DNA of 64,000 bases from Planctomycetota bacterium (GCA_017303505.1 JAFLCP010000020.1:1-64000), one strand, 5' to 3'; numbered from the stretch's first letter, positions 34,460 to 43,278 are shown. Translations and numbers: made by a program. The notes: generated from the letters alone by a model not told the origin.

Positions 34460-35264
34460 GTGGGGTAACCTGGTCTCGACGAGTATCAATGCTGCGAATC
34501 TGGCCCTGGACGCCCTGTCGGTATTAACCGATCTAGACTACCAAGGAATCAACCAACTAAGCAAAAAATTGCCTAACTGCAGTATCTTTCCCGCTTAGTT
34601 GAATTATTTCAACTCTTCGCGGTGGTCAATTTCTGTTGACCCAATCTACAAAACTCTCAAAGACGACAATTGAAAAGGGGCGAGATCGGCTGAATAGTGC
34701 GTTTGCGTTAACATTTCTAGTTTAGCTCAAGATCGAACAGGAAATGAAGCTATTGGTAATGTGATTTCCGTTCGCAGCTGTGTCAACAGATTGGGTCAGT
34801 GCGATTTCCCTGAGAATAACGATTGAAACGGTCATTACCTTGAAAAAGATTCGGATTGGGGTTCGTGCTGCACGCTAGGGGGCAATAAGGGGGCTTAGAT
34901 GCCCATTGTGCATTTTCGGCTGACTTCCAAAATAAGTGAATTTCGTTAGAAACTTGGTTTCAGCGGGCTTACCGGTAATTTCGACGGCATTGGACCAATC
35001 GGTTGCGCCCGATTAGGATGGGTACGGTTATGTTTGTCGTACACATTGTTTGAAAACGAATTCGGGGAATTGGATCGGCTTCCGACAACCTAGCCTTCGC
35101 TGCGCTCCGGCTACGGGTTAAACGAGTTCGGGGAGTAGAGTCGGTCTCTGAGGCCCTGGCCGGCGCTGCGCTCTGGCCACGGGTTAAACGAGTTCGGAAG
35201 ATGGTGTACTAACTAAGCTAAACTGGTTGTTGTTCGTTTTTGCTATCGATGGGCGTTCCTCAAA
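34460..35264. other. 805-bp divergent intergenic region
   Basis: Lies between the minus-strand WecA-like gene and the plus-strand RluA gene, so it should hold both promoters. No gene was recognised. The right end carries a tandem repeat (35055-35198). Confidence 0.5.
35055..35198. repeat. Two-copy tandem repeat, period about 66 bp
   Basis: Units 35055-35120 and 35121-35187, with the start of a third. Each begins AACGA(A/G)TTCGGGGA and ends with GGCTACGGGTT or GGCCACGGGTT, which precedes the AAACGAG of the next. Related to repeats at 25165 and 41629. Confidence 0.75.
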
Positions 35265-36293
35265 ATGGTGGAAAATAAGGTCTTTCACGTTACCGATCGC
35301 GAATCGGGATCCACGATTGTTGGGGCGCTCAAACAGTGGTTGCCAGGCGTCTCGTGGAACGAAGCGAAGAAGCTCGTGAGCTCTAGGCGTATTGGGGTCA
35401 ATGGAGCCACCTGCCTCGACGAAGCACGACGGCTCAAGGTTGGTGAAGTGGTCCATTGTTACGCTCATGCGCGAACTCCTCCCCCCCAAGCTGAAGATAT
35501 CAAGATTCTCTATCTCGATAATTACATCGCTGTGGTCGTAAAGCCCGCACTGATGACGACGCTGCGTCATGCGGAAGAAAAGAAATGGAACGACAAGCGA
35601 AAGAATCTGCAACCAACACTCGACGAACTATTGCCTAAGGTGATTCTCTGGGCCAAACGACCCGATGCCAGAAAGCTCGGTCTGAAAGGTCGCGATGCTC
35701 GAACCGCCAACAAAGCGTTTCGTATACCGATGCCCAAAGTTCGAGCCGTGCATCGACTCGATCGTGATACCAGTGGCGTGATGGTTTTCGCGTTGCATCC
35801 GAATGCTGAAACCCATTTGATTCGTCAATTCAAAAAACACACGATCGAACGACTCTATCATGCTGTAGTGCATGGAACTCCGGAAGCTCAGACGATCGAA
35901 AACTATTTGGTCCGTGATCGCGGTGATGGACTGCGCGGCTCGGGAGAGAAAAGTGATGAAGCTGAACGCGCTGTAACGCACATCCGCCCCCTCGAAAAAT
36001 TCACCATGAACGATGGTCGAGTATTTAGCTTGATTGAATGCCGCTTGGAAACTGGGCGAACCCATCAGATCCGGATTCATCTTTCCGAAATGGGCTGCAT
36101 GTTGTGTGGCGATCCTACGTACCACAAAAAACGTGATGGTTCTTCGATTCAGGATCATTCTGGCGCGCCGCGATTAGCCTTACATGCTTGCTCTTTAGAG
36201 TTGGAGCATCCGATCACGGGTAAGCGAATGCAATTCGAAAGCGAACTGCCACCCGATTTGGCCAAGTTTGTGGGGCGATTGCGCAAAGGCTAA
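35265..36293 (+). CDS. RluA family RNA pseudouridine synthase
   Basis: A 342-residue enzyme with an N-terminal S4-type RNA-binding region (SWNEAKKLVSSRRIGVNG, about 30-47) and the RluA catalytic domain. The active-site aspartate is in AVHRLDRDTSGVMVFA. RLETGRTHQIRIHLSEMG and GDPTYHKK are the other family motifs. It isomerises uridine to pseudouridine in rRNA or tRNA. Which site (RluC, RluD or other) is not clear. The domain has an insertion (EEKKWNDKRKNLQPTLDE and on) before the catalytic motif. Convergent with the next gene, 13 bp apart. Confidence 0.92.
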   Translation: MVENKVFHVTDRESGSTIVGALKQWLPGVSWNEAKKLVSSRRIGVNGATCLDEARRLKVGEVVHCYAHARTPPPQAEDIKILYLDNYIAVVVKPALMTTLRHAEEKKWNDKRKNLQPTLDELLPKVILWAKRPDARKLGLKGRDARTANKAFRIPMPKVRAVHRLDRDTSGVMVFALHPNAETHLIRQFKKHTIERLYHAVVHGTPEAQTIENYLVRDRGDGLRGSGEKSDEAERAVTHIRPLEKFTMNDGRVFSLIECRLETGRTHQIRIHLSEMGCMLCGDPTYHKKRDGSSIQDHSGAPRLALHACSLELEHPITGKRMQFESELPPDLAKFVGRLRKG

Positions 36294-36306
36294 CGAAAGG
36301 GAATAG

Positions 36307-37467
36307 CTACTGCTTCGAAAGCGCTTCACGCAATAACGCTTCCAGTTTTGAGACTTCAACCTTGGTCGTTATAACGTTCCCATCGCGGCCGATAAGGAAC
36401 ATGGCTGGTACGGTTTGGATATTGTAGTACTCGGTCGATGGATGCTTGCCCCCTTGTTCTTCATCGTTGAGGATAACCCAAGGGACCGATTTTTCTTTGA
36501 TATATTTGGCCAAGCTACTCCGATCGTCGTCCATGCTCACGCCGACGACTTCGAATCCTGCAGCGTTATATTTTTCCCAAAGCTCACGAATTTGCGGATA
36601 TTCGGCAACACACGGACCGCACCAAGTGGCCCAATAGTCGACCAAAACCACTTTCCCTCGATACGATTCGATTTGGAAGTCCTGGCCATCAAAAGTACGA
36701 CCACTTAATTTCAGCGGCGCTCCTATAAGTTGGAGTCGTCGAACTGCTCCGGCAAAGATGATTTCTAGTTGCTTATAACTCCCCTCTAGGTCACCCTTAA
36801 TTCGAACCCCTACGTCAGCGTTGTTGGTGGCTCCAGTGATCTTATTTAGTAAGTACTCATAACAATGAATCGATTCGCTTGCGTTGCAGGTTGCTTCGAT
36901 ATGTTTGGCCATTTGGCTAATCAACCGTAGATCAGCCAAGTCCAATGTTCTTCTCCGTTCGACATACTTCCGCCAGCTTTCCAAGACTGCTTCAACAGAA
37001 ATAGCATCTTCACTGCTCTTGATTTGGGACGAGTCGCTAACCGGAGTTACCAGCAAAGTAGAACTCAAAATCCAGTCGCGTTCGATTTCCAAGTAATTAT
37101 CGCTAGAGGAGTCAACGATTTTATGGAGAGCTGCCGCAGCGATTGAGCGAATTGCAACATGTTGAGCCCGAAATTCGCTAACCGTCTTCGGGCGCTGTTT
37201 TTTGAGCTGTCGCAACTCTTCCATGAGCTGCTCCAATTCATCTGCCGCTTGAAACGCAACCGTTTTCAAAACCGTGATGTCGCAAGTTGCATTGGGGAGT
37301 AGATTAGGTTCCGAAACAATGGAGGTTTGACCCATTGACGGGGTGATACCATAAAAAGGGTGGTTCCTTTGGGGGTTCGCGAAGATGGATGAAGCCCAGT
37401 GGGTATCGTTGAACGTAACGACAAGCGAGAGAGCTAGAACCGACACTAATAGATGAAGATACCGCAT
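36307..37467 (-). CDS. TlpA-type secreted thioredoxin protein
   Basis: A 386-residue exported protein. The signal peptide is MRYLHLLVSVLALSLVVTFN-like with no lipobox cysteine. A helical middle region (about residues 65-235) precedes a ResA/TlpA domain: GKVVLVDYWATWCGPC with the CxxC, FEVVGVSMDDD, then VPAMFLIGRDG holding the cis-proline. Architecture parallels the lipoprotein at 27416, so the two are distant relatives with the same layout. Likely periplasmic disulfide reduction or cytochrome-maturation-type activity; the partner is unknown. Confidence 0.9.
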   Translation of the reverse strand: MRYLHLLVSVLALSLVVTFNDTHWASSIFANPQRNHPFYGITPSMGQTSIVSEPNLLPNATCDITVLKTVAFQAADELEQLMEELRQLKKQRPKTVSEFRAQHVAIRSIAAAALHKIVDSSSDNYLEIERDWILSSTLLVTPVSDSSQIKSSEDAISVEAVLESWRKYVERRRTLDLADLRLISQMAKHIEATCNASESIHCYEYLLNKITGATNNADVGVRIKGDLEGSYKQLEIIFAGAVRRLQLIGAPLKLSGRTFDGQDFQIESYRGKVVLVDYWATWCGPCVAEYPQIRELWEKYNAAGFEVVGVSMDDDRSSLAKYIKEKSVPWVILNDEEQGGKHPSTEYYNIQTVPAMFLIGRDGNVITTKVEVSKLEALLREALSKQ

Positions 37468-37778
37468 AAAGTGCTAGTGTTGTTTGGTGAGAAATACGCC
37501 AAACGGCCACCCCACCAATTGAGATATTAAAAAAAGGAAACCGTTTTAGCGACTTAGCGCCGATAATGAACTAACCTGATAGCGAAGTATCTGTAGGATA
37601 GCAAAGAAGTTAAAGCCCCAAGAACCCACCGGTGACAGTTCAACCTTCGTAAGCGGCCCTACACTCTTGCGTTGGTCGCGGCCACCGGTGGGTTCCTGGG
37701 GCTTTTGATTTTGTGTGTCCAATACTTCCTAGCTATGCGATCTTGCTTGCCGGTTGTATTGAACGAAGTTGAAGCCAA
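37468..37778. other. 311-bp gap with a long hairpin
   Basis: Lies between two minus-strand genes. Its main content is the 23-bp inverted repeat at 37612-37705. No gene recognised. Confidence 0.5.
37612..37705. repeat. Long inverted repeat (23-bp arms, 48-nt loop)
   Basis: Arms 37612-37634 and 37683-37705 match except at one position. They contain AAAGCCCC, GAACCCACCGGTG and the reverse. It may be a MITE-like element or a terminator for the minus-strand propeller gene that ends at 37779; T-rich sequence lies outside both arms. Confidence 0.85.
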
Positions 37779-38888
37779 TCACACCTTCTCAAGCTTGGTG
37801 ATACGGCCGGAGTGAACCCATTCGGCGACATAAATATCGCCGTTAGAATCAAAGCATGCGTCGTGGGGATGGACGAACTTTCCATTGTTCCATTTCGATT
37901 CATCGCCACGAATTGAAAAGCCTTTGTCATCAACGATGCGTTGCTTATCATCGCCCAAGCGAACGAGCGTTTCGTTCTTTGGGCCGAGAAGAGTGACACT
38001 CCCCAAGAGTTCGGGAACCAGAAGCAGGTCACCTTGGCAATCGACATTCGCTGGGAGGCCGAAACCTTCTAGTGTTTCGACATAGTTCCCATCGAGGTCA
38101 AAGAACTGAAGTGTGTTGTGAGCGCGATCGGTGACCACAATACGTGGTTCCCGGCCCGTTCGACGATCGATCCAGATTCCATGTGGAGTATCAAAGGTGC
38201 CTTGGCCGGCCCCTGCTCCGCCGAAGCACTTTAGCCATTTTCCATCTTTGTCATAGCGGTGGATTTGGAACGCGCCGTAACCATCGGCTAATAAAAATCC
38301 GCCATCGTCGAGGAATGCAAAGTTCGTGGGCATGAAGCGATCACGGCCCCAAACCTTTTGAGGGTTCGTATCTTCTTCTTTGGCATATTTGCCGCTTGCC
38401 ATCGGGGCTCTCTGTTCCCAAACCGTTTCACCCTTGAGAGTCATTTTCGCAAAGCTCTTCACTTGTTGGTAGGCGGTGACGTACAGGAACTCTTCGTTCC
38501 CTTCTTTACGAACTTCGAGGCCGTGGCCTCCACCTTGGAATTGGGCACCGAAGGAGCGGATGTATTTGCCTGTTGGATCGAATACAAAAATGGAGGGGTG
38601 ATCCTTGAGGTTCTCGCGACCTTCGTGGATGACATAAAGGTTATGGGCAGCGTCCACAGCGACGTTATGAGTCGTTTGCCATGAATAAGGTTCAGGTAGC
38701 TTTGCCCATTGATGGTGAACTCGATATTGATGTGGGCCAGTGCCGATGACCAACTGGTCTTCTGCCCCGCGAGTTTTGCTGGTCCAGATCATCGGGGCCG
38801 CAAGAACGGCAGCTGCTGCGATGGTCGATTGCTTGAGAAAGGTACGGCGTTGGAGATTGCTATTCGGGGATGAGTTCACAGTGCGCAT
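37779..38888 (-). CDS. NHL-repeat beta-propeller protein with Tat signal
   Basis: A 369-residue exported protein. The twin-arginine signal peptide contains RRTFLKQS (residues 14-21) followed by a hydrophobic segment and an Ala-rich cleavage region, so it is probably folded before export by Tat. The mature part is a six-bladed NHL-type propeller; blades are visible as HNVAVDAAHNLYVIHEGREN, IFVFDPTGKYIRSFG, GTFDTPHGIWIDRRTG and HPHDACFDSNGDIYVAEW. Such proteins in planctomycetes may be peptidylglycine-lyase-like or simple binding scaffolds; no catalytic residues are assigned. Confidence 0.88.
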   Translation of the reverse strand: MRTVNSSPNSNLQRRTFLKQSTIAAAAVLAAPMIWTSKTRGAEDQLVIGTGPHQYRVHHQWAKLPEPYSWQTTHNVAVDAAHNLYVIHEGRENLKDHPSIFVFDPTGKYIRSFGAQFQGGGHGLEVRKEGNEEFLYVTAYQQVKSFAKMTLKGETVWEQRAPMASGKYAKEEDTNPQKVWGRDRFMPTNFAFLDDGGFLLADGYGAFQIHRYDKDGKWLKCFGGAGAGQGTFDTPHGIWIDRRTGREPRIVVTDRAHNTLQFFDLDGNYVETLEGFGLPANVDCQGDLLLVPELLGSVTLLGPKNETLVRLGDDKQRIVDDKGFSIRGDESKWNNGKFVHPHDACFDSNGDIYVAEWVHSGRITKLEKV

Positions 38889-38981
38889 CCTTATGGGAGA
38901 GGAGGTGAAACGTCATTGACTAGATATGCTGTCGGAATGTACTAGTAAGATAGCACAGTTACGCGAAAAGAAATACGGGTA

Positions 38982-39346
38982 GTAGGACGACAGTCCCCTG
39001 TCGTCATTACGTGCGTTTAGCGTGCGGACTCGGCAGCGTAGGACGACAGTCCCCTGGCGTCACTGGGCGTGATTAGCGCGCGGATTCGGCAGCGAGTTGT
39101 ACCAGCCGAGACATTGGTACCTGTCGTGGACTGCCGTGCTACGACCGACAGTCCCCTGTCGTCACTGCGTGCGTTTAGCGAGCGGACTCGGCAGTGAGTT
39201 ATAACAGCCGAGCTATTGGTACCAGACGCGGACTGCCGAGCTACAACCGACAGTCCCCTGTCGTCATTGGGCGTGTTTAGCGAGCGGACTCGGCAGTGAG
39301 TTATAACAGCCGAGCTATTGGTACCAGACGCGGACTGCCGAGCTAC
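38982..39346. repeat. Tandem REP array, unit about 102 bp
   Basis: Begins GTAG (38982) and ends CTAC (39346). It contains four copies of GACAGTCCCC(T)(G)TCGTCA at about 38989, 39044, 39147 and 39248; the last two full units (39147-39247 and 39248-39349) are nearly identical. Each also holds GGACTCGGCAG and GGACTGCC(G)(A/T)G-CTAC. The last CTAC is the reverse of the kinase gene's stop codon. The gap 38889-39342 has no other content. Confidence 0.85.
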
Positions 39347-40461
39347 GAGGCATCCATTTGTTTTAGTTCTTCTAGCAGGACGCGAATCTCGTTGTCGTAT
39401 TCGCTGGCGAGATCGCTCAATACCAGTTGGCGATGGAATGACGCCGCCCCATCTTCCAAAAGTTCAGCGGCTTCGGCACTCGGAAATCGCTTAGTGGGAT
39501 CTGGGGCAATGAGTCCGCGGCAGAAATTCATCAACAGATTGTTGCAAGCTACTTCAGCTGGAAGGAGTTCCTGCAGTTGTGAAGGCAAGCGGCGTTTGGC
39601 TTCCAGTAAATCACGCAATGAATGCATGTCCGCAAAAATCGGCCGGCCCGATAACATCTCGATCAATACATAACCCAGTGAAGCTAAGTCGCTGCGAGGT
39701 GTCGCGGCGTTACCTTCGAGAACTTCAGGCGCTGCATAAGCGGGAGTGCATGTGCGAGCTTGTGGTGGATCATCCATCTCAAACGCCGAGCCGATATCGA
39801 TAACCTTGGCATGCCCCGTTCGCTTGAGCATGATATTCGAGGGCTTAATGTCGCCATGGATGATTCGTTCGCGATGAAGTGCGGCCAGGGCAGCTAAACA
39901 ATCGCGGGCGATGGCAACTGCTACGCCCGCCTTGAAACGAGATTGTACAGGCCCATCGGTGACAATAACTGAGTTAATGTATTCCCAACGACGATGTGGC
40001 ACTCGCTGACGAATCGATGTCAAGCGTATGGGTAACAAGAGATCGCGCAAGTCATAACCATCGATCCATTCCATCATCATAATGCGAATGCGATTGCGTT
40101 CTACAAAATCTTGAACAGCCAACACGTTGTCATGTTGGATCTGGGCTACTTTCGATGCGACGCGGGCAATCCGCGCCATCATCTGCTCATAATGTCCGGG
40201 TACCGCAAATCGCTCCGGCGAAAAAATCTTCATCGCCAATGGAACTGTAAAGCCATCGGTCCCGCGGCGATAACTCAAATAGACCTTCCCTTGTCCACCA
40301 CTCCCCAAAAGCTTGTGCAAGCGATGATAACTGGTCCAGTGCAAACGCTTGTGATCAAGAATCGATTGATAGCGGCTCATCAACTCTTGATTGTCGTGCT
40401 GGGCAGGTGATCCACCAAATGTCTGGGTCAACTGCGGATTATTTAGAGTTGTGCTCGACAT
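39343..40461 (-). CDS. Eukaryotic-like Ser/Thr protein kinase
   Basis: About 372 residues from ATG 40461. Single soluble kinase domain with no transmembrane segment or sensor domain. Visible motifs: LLGSGGQGKVYLSY (glycine loop), LAMKIF (ATP lysine), HGDIKPSNIML (catalytic loop, HGD in place of HRD), KVIDIGSAFE (DIG in place of DFG), TPAYAAPEVLEG (activation segment) and RSDLASLGYVLIEML. Residues needed for catalysis are present, so it is probably active on Ser/Thr. The stop codon lies inside the neighbouring tandem repeat. Divergent from the SprT gene, with 284 bp between starts. Confidence 0.92.
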   Translation of the reverse strand: MSSTTLNNPQLTQTFGGSPAQHDNQELMSRYQSILDHKRLHWTSYHRLHKLLGSGGQGKVYLSYRRGTDGFTVPLAMKIFSPERFAVPGHYEQMMARIARVASKVAQIQHDNVLAVQDFVERNRIRIMMMEWIDGYDLRDLLLPIRLTSIRQRVPHRRWEYINSVIVTDGPVQSRFKAGVAVAIARDCLAALAALHRERIIHGDIKPSNIMLKRTGHAKVIDIGSAFEMDDPPQARTCTPAYAAPEVLEGNAATPRSDLASLGYVLIEMLSGRPIFADMHSLRDLLEAKRRLPSQLQELLPAEVACNNLLMNFCRGLIAPDPTKRFPSAEAAELLEDGAASFHRQLVLSDLASEYDNEIRVLLEELKQMDAS

Positions 40462-40726
40462 CGTTTTATGGCATCCCTTCACTTCACGATTCGCGGTGCT
40501 AGGCTGGGGCAGCAATTATCGCCGGTATTCTTTGATATCCGCTAAAAATCACCGCTCGAATATGAAATGCTAGCAAAGTTTGGTGAGAAAAGTCGCAATG
40601 AATGGCTTGATCCAACGACATTGCGGGGGCGTTATGATAACCAATAGAAGTAGTGGATCGCAATTGTTCGCCACGATTCCTCTTGAAATCGAGACGAATC
40701 CTCCCAAATAATATAGGCCGACTAGC

Positions 40727-40733
40727 AAGGAGG
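40727..40733 (+). promoter_or_regulatory. Strong Shine-Dalgarno AAGGAGG deciding the SprT start
   Basis: A consensus SD. It touches the in-frame ATG 40734 (spacing zero), but lies 12 bases from ATG 40746, which favours the latter. Confidence 0.6.
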
Positions 40734-40745
40734 ATGAAATATCCG

Positions 40746-41603
40746 ATGGGAACACCGTTCGCTTGGCGCAAACCGACTGTGGTAGCGTCTTCTCAAACTT
40801 CGATCATTGAATCACGCGAGGCACAAAAAACGTTTCGCGAACGGGTGAGTCGTTTTGTGACACAAAGTTCGTTTGAGTCGACCGATACATTGGAGTTGCA
40901 ACGAAACATTGGGCAGCGGCTGATGCGTGAGTCGCGATTCTTGAAGGACCCCAATTTCCAAAAGGCATCGAACGCCGATTTACAATTGTTGGCAGAGATG
41001 TACGACCAATACTATTTTGGTGGCTCCTTGCTCCCCTGGGCCAGGTCGTATGGTTTGGATTTTCGGTGGTCGAGTCGTATGACGCGGGCGGGTGGTAAAA
41101 CGACGCGAACGGTAACCGTCAATCGACACACGGGGGCGCGCGAAACGCATTATGAAATCGCTCTCTCGTCAACGTTGCTCTTTCAAACGTTCCGCGATAT
41201 GAGTCGCCCGATCAAGGTGACAGGTATTGAGTGCGGCAATCGATTGGAAGCGATGCAACGAGTGATGGAACATGAAATGATCCATTTAACTGAGATGTTG
41301 GTGTGGGAAGATAGTTGTTGTGCGGCGAATCGATTCCAGGGGATTGCCTATCGACTGTTTCGGCACACGGAGCATCGGCATGAGTTGATTACCCCGCGCG
41401 AACGAGCTGCGGCGGAGTTCAATGTTCGGGTCGGTTCGCGCGTGTGTTTTCAGTTGGAAGGCAAACAGTTTCAAGGAATCGTGAATCGGATCACGCGTCG
41501 AGCGACGGTGCTGGTGAAAGATCCTACCGGCGAACGTTACTCGGATGGACAACATTATCGCAAGTATTATGTGCCCATCACACTCTTGCGATTAGCTAAC
41601 TAG
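40746..41603 (+). CDS. SprT-like zinc metalloprotease-fold protein
   Basis: About 285 residues. The SprT-like core spans about 75-215: LQLLAEMYDQYYFGGSLLPW is the typical start, and VMEHEMIHLTEMLVW contains the HExxH zinc site (HEMIH). No obvious zinc-ribbon cysteines follow; the C-terminal 60 residues (VGSRVCFQLEGKQFQGIVNR) resemble a small beta-barrel. SprT/Spartan relatives process DNA-protein crosslinks or act as stress proteases; the role here is not known. Followed by a large repeat block. Confidence 0.85.
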   Translation: MGTPFAWRKPTVVASSQTSIIESREAQKTFRERVSRFVTQSSFESTDTLELQRNIGQRLMRESRFLKDPNFQKASNADLQLLAEMYDQYYFGGSLLPWARSYGLDFRWSSRMTRAGGKTTRTVTVNRHTGARETHYEIALSSTLLFQTFRDMSRPIKVTGIECGNRLEAMQRVMEHEMIHLTEMLVWEDSCCAANRFQGIAYRLFRHTEHRHELITPRERAAAEFNVRVGSRVCFQLEGKQFQGIVNRITRRATVLVKDPTGERYSDGQHYRKYYVPITLLRLAN

Positions 41604-42336
41604 TTGCTCTATCGTGTAGCGGTCTTGTGTTGCTCGTATGCCGAAAGTTTACGCGGTGGAGTTCGTAGCTCCTACTTCGTACTTCGTAACTCGTCGTCGT
41701 AACTCGTCGTCGACCATGAGCTATCTCGTCTATTCGCGGCGAAACATCGCGCGGTGTTTGCGAGTCCAACGCGCCTAGCCTACGGCGCATCGTTTAACCC
41801 GTATGCCGAAGGCTAGGCCGTGCAGGACGTGCAAACAGCGTTTGGTTGCACGCTGTCGCTGACTCGTGCAGCGACGTTGATCACCCATAGCCGAAAGTTT
41901 ACGCGGTGGAGTTCGTAGCTCCTACTTCGTACTTCGTAACTCGTCGTCGACCATGAGCTATCTCGTCTATTCGCGGCGAAACATCGCGCGGTGTTTGCGA
42001 GTCCAACGCACCTAGCCTACGGCATATCGTTTAACCCGTATGCCGAAGGCTAGGCCGTGCAGGACGTGCAAAAAGAGTTTGGTAGTACGCTGTCGCTGAC
42101 TCGCCATCCAATGCCCGTTGGGTTGTCTATTCGCGGCGAAACATCGCGTGGTGTTTGCGAGTCCAACGCGCCTAGCCTACGGCGTACGGGTTAAACGATA
42201 CGCCGAAGGCTAGGCCGCACAGGACGTGCAAACAGCGTTTGGTTGCACGCTGTCGCGGACTCGCCATTCAATGCCCGTTGGGTTGTCTATGCGCCGCAAA
42301 ACATCGCGCGTTGTTTGCGAGTCCAACGCGCCTAGC
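41604..42336. other. 733-bp gene-free repeat block
   Basis: The whole gap between the SprT and HDAC genes is made of the repeated units described at 41629-42345. No gene or RNA was recognised. Confidence 0.7.
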
Positions 42337-42345
42337 CTACGGCGC
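41629..42345. repeat. Complex direct repeats with internal palindrome
   Basis: Three full and one partial copy of a unit beginning TCTATTCGCGGCGAAACATC, at about 41729, 41966, 42126 and 42286 (spacing 237, 160, 160). Each contains the palindromic pair GCCTAGCCTACGGC..GCCGAAGGCTAGGC and a Cys/His-like GTTTGGTTGCACGCTGTCGC block. The first two are preceded by a second repeat (GAAAGTTTACGCGGTGGAGT). The last copy ends within the HDAC gene and provides its stop codon. Confidence 0.9.
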
Positions 42346-43242
42346 ATCGAATAGCATTTTGGCGGTACCAATCGTTTGAGCGTGAATATCTACAATGTCG
42401 CTTACGTTCGGCGCGTATCCTCCGGCCATCGCGATGGCCACTGGTATACGATGATCTCGACAACGCATCAGGACCATTTCATCACGCTGGCGTAGCCCGC
42501 TTTTGCTCAAATTTAATCGCCCCAGTCGGTCGCCTTCAAATGGATCAGCCCCTGCAAGATAGATCACCAAGTCATATGTCGGCTGCTGAAACACTTGATC
42601 CAAACCTTGCGATAATGCCGCGAGATAAAACTCATCCGTTGTCCCATCCGGTAGATCAATATCTAAATGGCTCGGCGTTTTGCGTAACGGAAAGTTCTTC
42701 TCACCATGAATGGAAAACGTAAATACGTTCGAGTCTCGACCCAGAATCTCGGCTGTACCATTTCCTTGATGCACATCGCAATCAATCACCGCAGCTCGCT
42801 GGATGCTGTTGTCGTTGAGCAACGTGCGAATCGTCACAGCCGCATCGTTGAAGACACAATAGCCTTCACCTGCATTCGACATGGCGTGGTGTGTGCCACC
42901 AGCCATGTTCACTGCGACACGATGCTTCAAAGCCATTCGAGCAGCGGCCAGTGTGGCCCCCGAGCTTCTGCGCGAGCGTTCGACCATCGCAGGTGACCAT
43001 GGGAAACCAATGCGTCGAATCTCGGCCTCTGTCAATAATCCATCCCGCACTCTCTCGACATAAGTTCGCTCATGCGCCAAACAAAGCTGAGCGTCTGTTG
43101 CGGCAGGAGGGACCAGCAACAGATCGGTTTGGTGCAAGTCAGACTCGACAATTCGTTGCCGCAACAATCGGTACTTGGACATCGGAAAACGATGTCCATC
43201 TGGCAAGGGCAATTCGAAGTGATCGGTGTAAAAAAGATGCAC
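42337..43242 (-). CDS. Histone deacetylase family (AcuC/HDAC-like) protein
   Basis: A 301-residue zinc-dependent deacetylase-fold protein, GTG start. Motifs: NMAGGTHHAM (tandem active-site histidines), AVIDCDVHQGNGTAEI (zinc-binding Asp/His), FTFSIHGEKNFPLRK and YLAGADPFEGDRLG (second zinc Asp), and AMAGGYAP. Bacterial members act on acetylated lysines, acetylpolyamines or other acyl-amides; the target is not known. Starts 36 bp after the WD40 gene ends, so they are probably co-transcribed. Its last three residues and stop lie in repeat sequence. Confidence 0.92.
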   Translation of the reverse strand: MHLFYTDHFELPLPDGHRFPMSKYRLLRQRIVESDLHQTDLLLVPPAATDAQLCLAHERTYVERVRDGLLTEAEIRRIGFPWSPAMVERSRRSSGATLAAARMALKHRVAVNMAGGTHHAMSNAGEGYCVFNDAAVTIRTLLNDNSIQRAAVIDCDVHQGNGTAEILGRDSNVFTFSIHGEKNFPLRKTPSHLDIDLPDGTTDEFYLAALSQGLDQVFQQPTYDLVIYLAGADPFEGDRLGRLNLSKSGLRQRDEMVLMRCRDHRIPVAIAMAGGYAPNVSDIVDIHAQTIGTAKMLFDAP

Positions 43243-43278
43243 GCACCACTCCGAGAGTTGTAGACAACAAGAATCGAA

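Noticed and set aside
38982-39346. CRISPR array
   Set aside because: Repeats are about 102 bp with internal palindromes and no regular unique spacers. No cas genes are near.
41629-42345. CRISPR array or structural RNA gene
   Set aside because: Unit length (160-237 bp) and near-identity across whole units do not fit repeat-spacer structure; the inner palindrome matches dispersed repeats instead.
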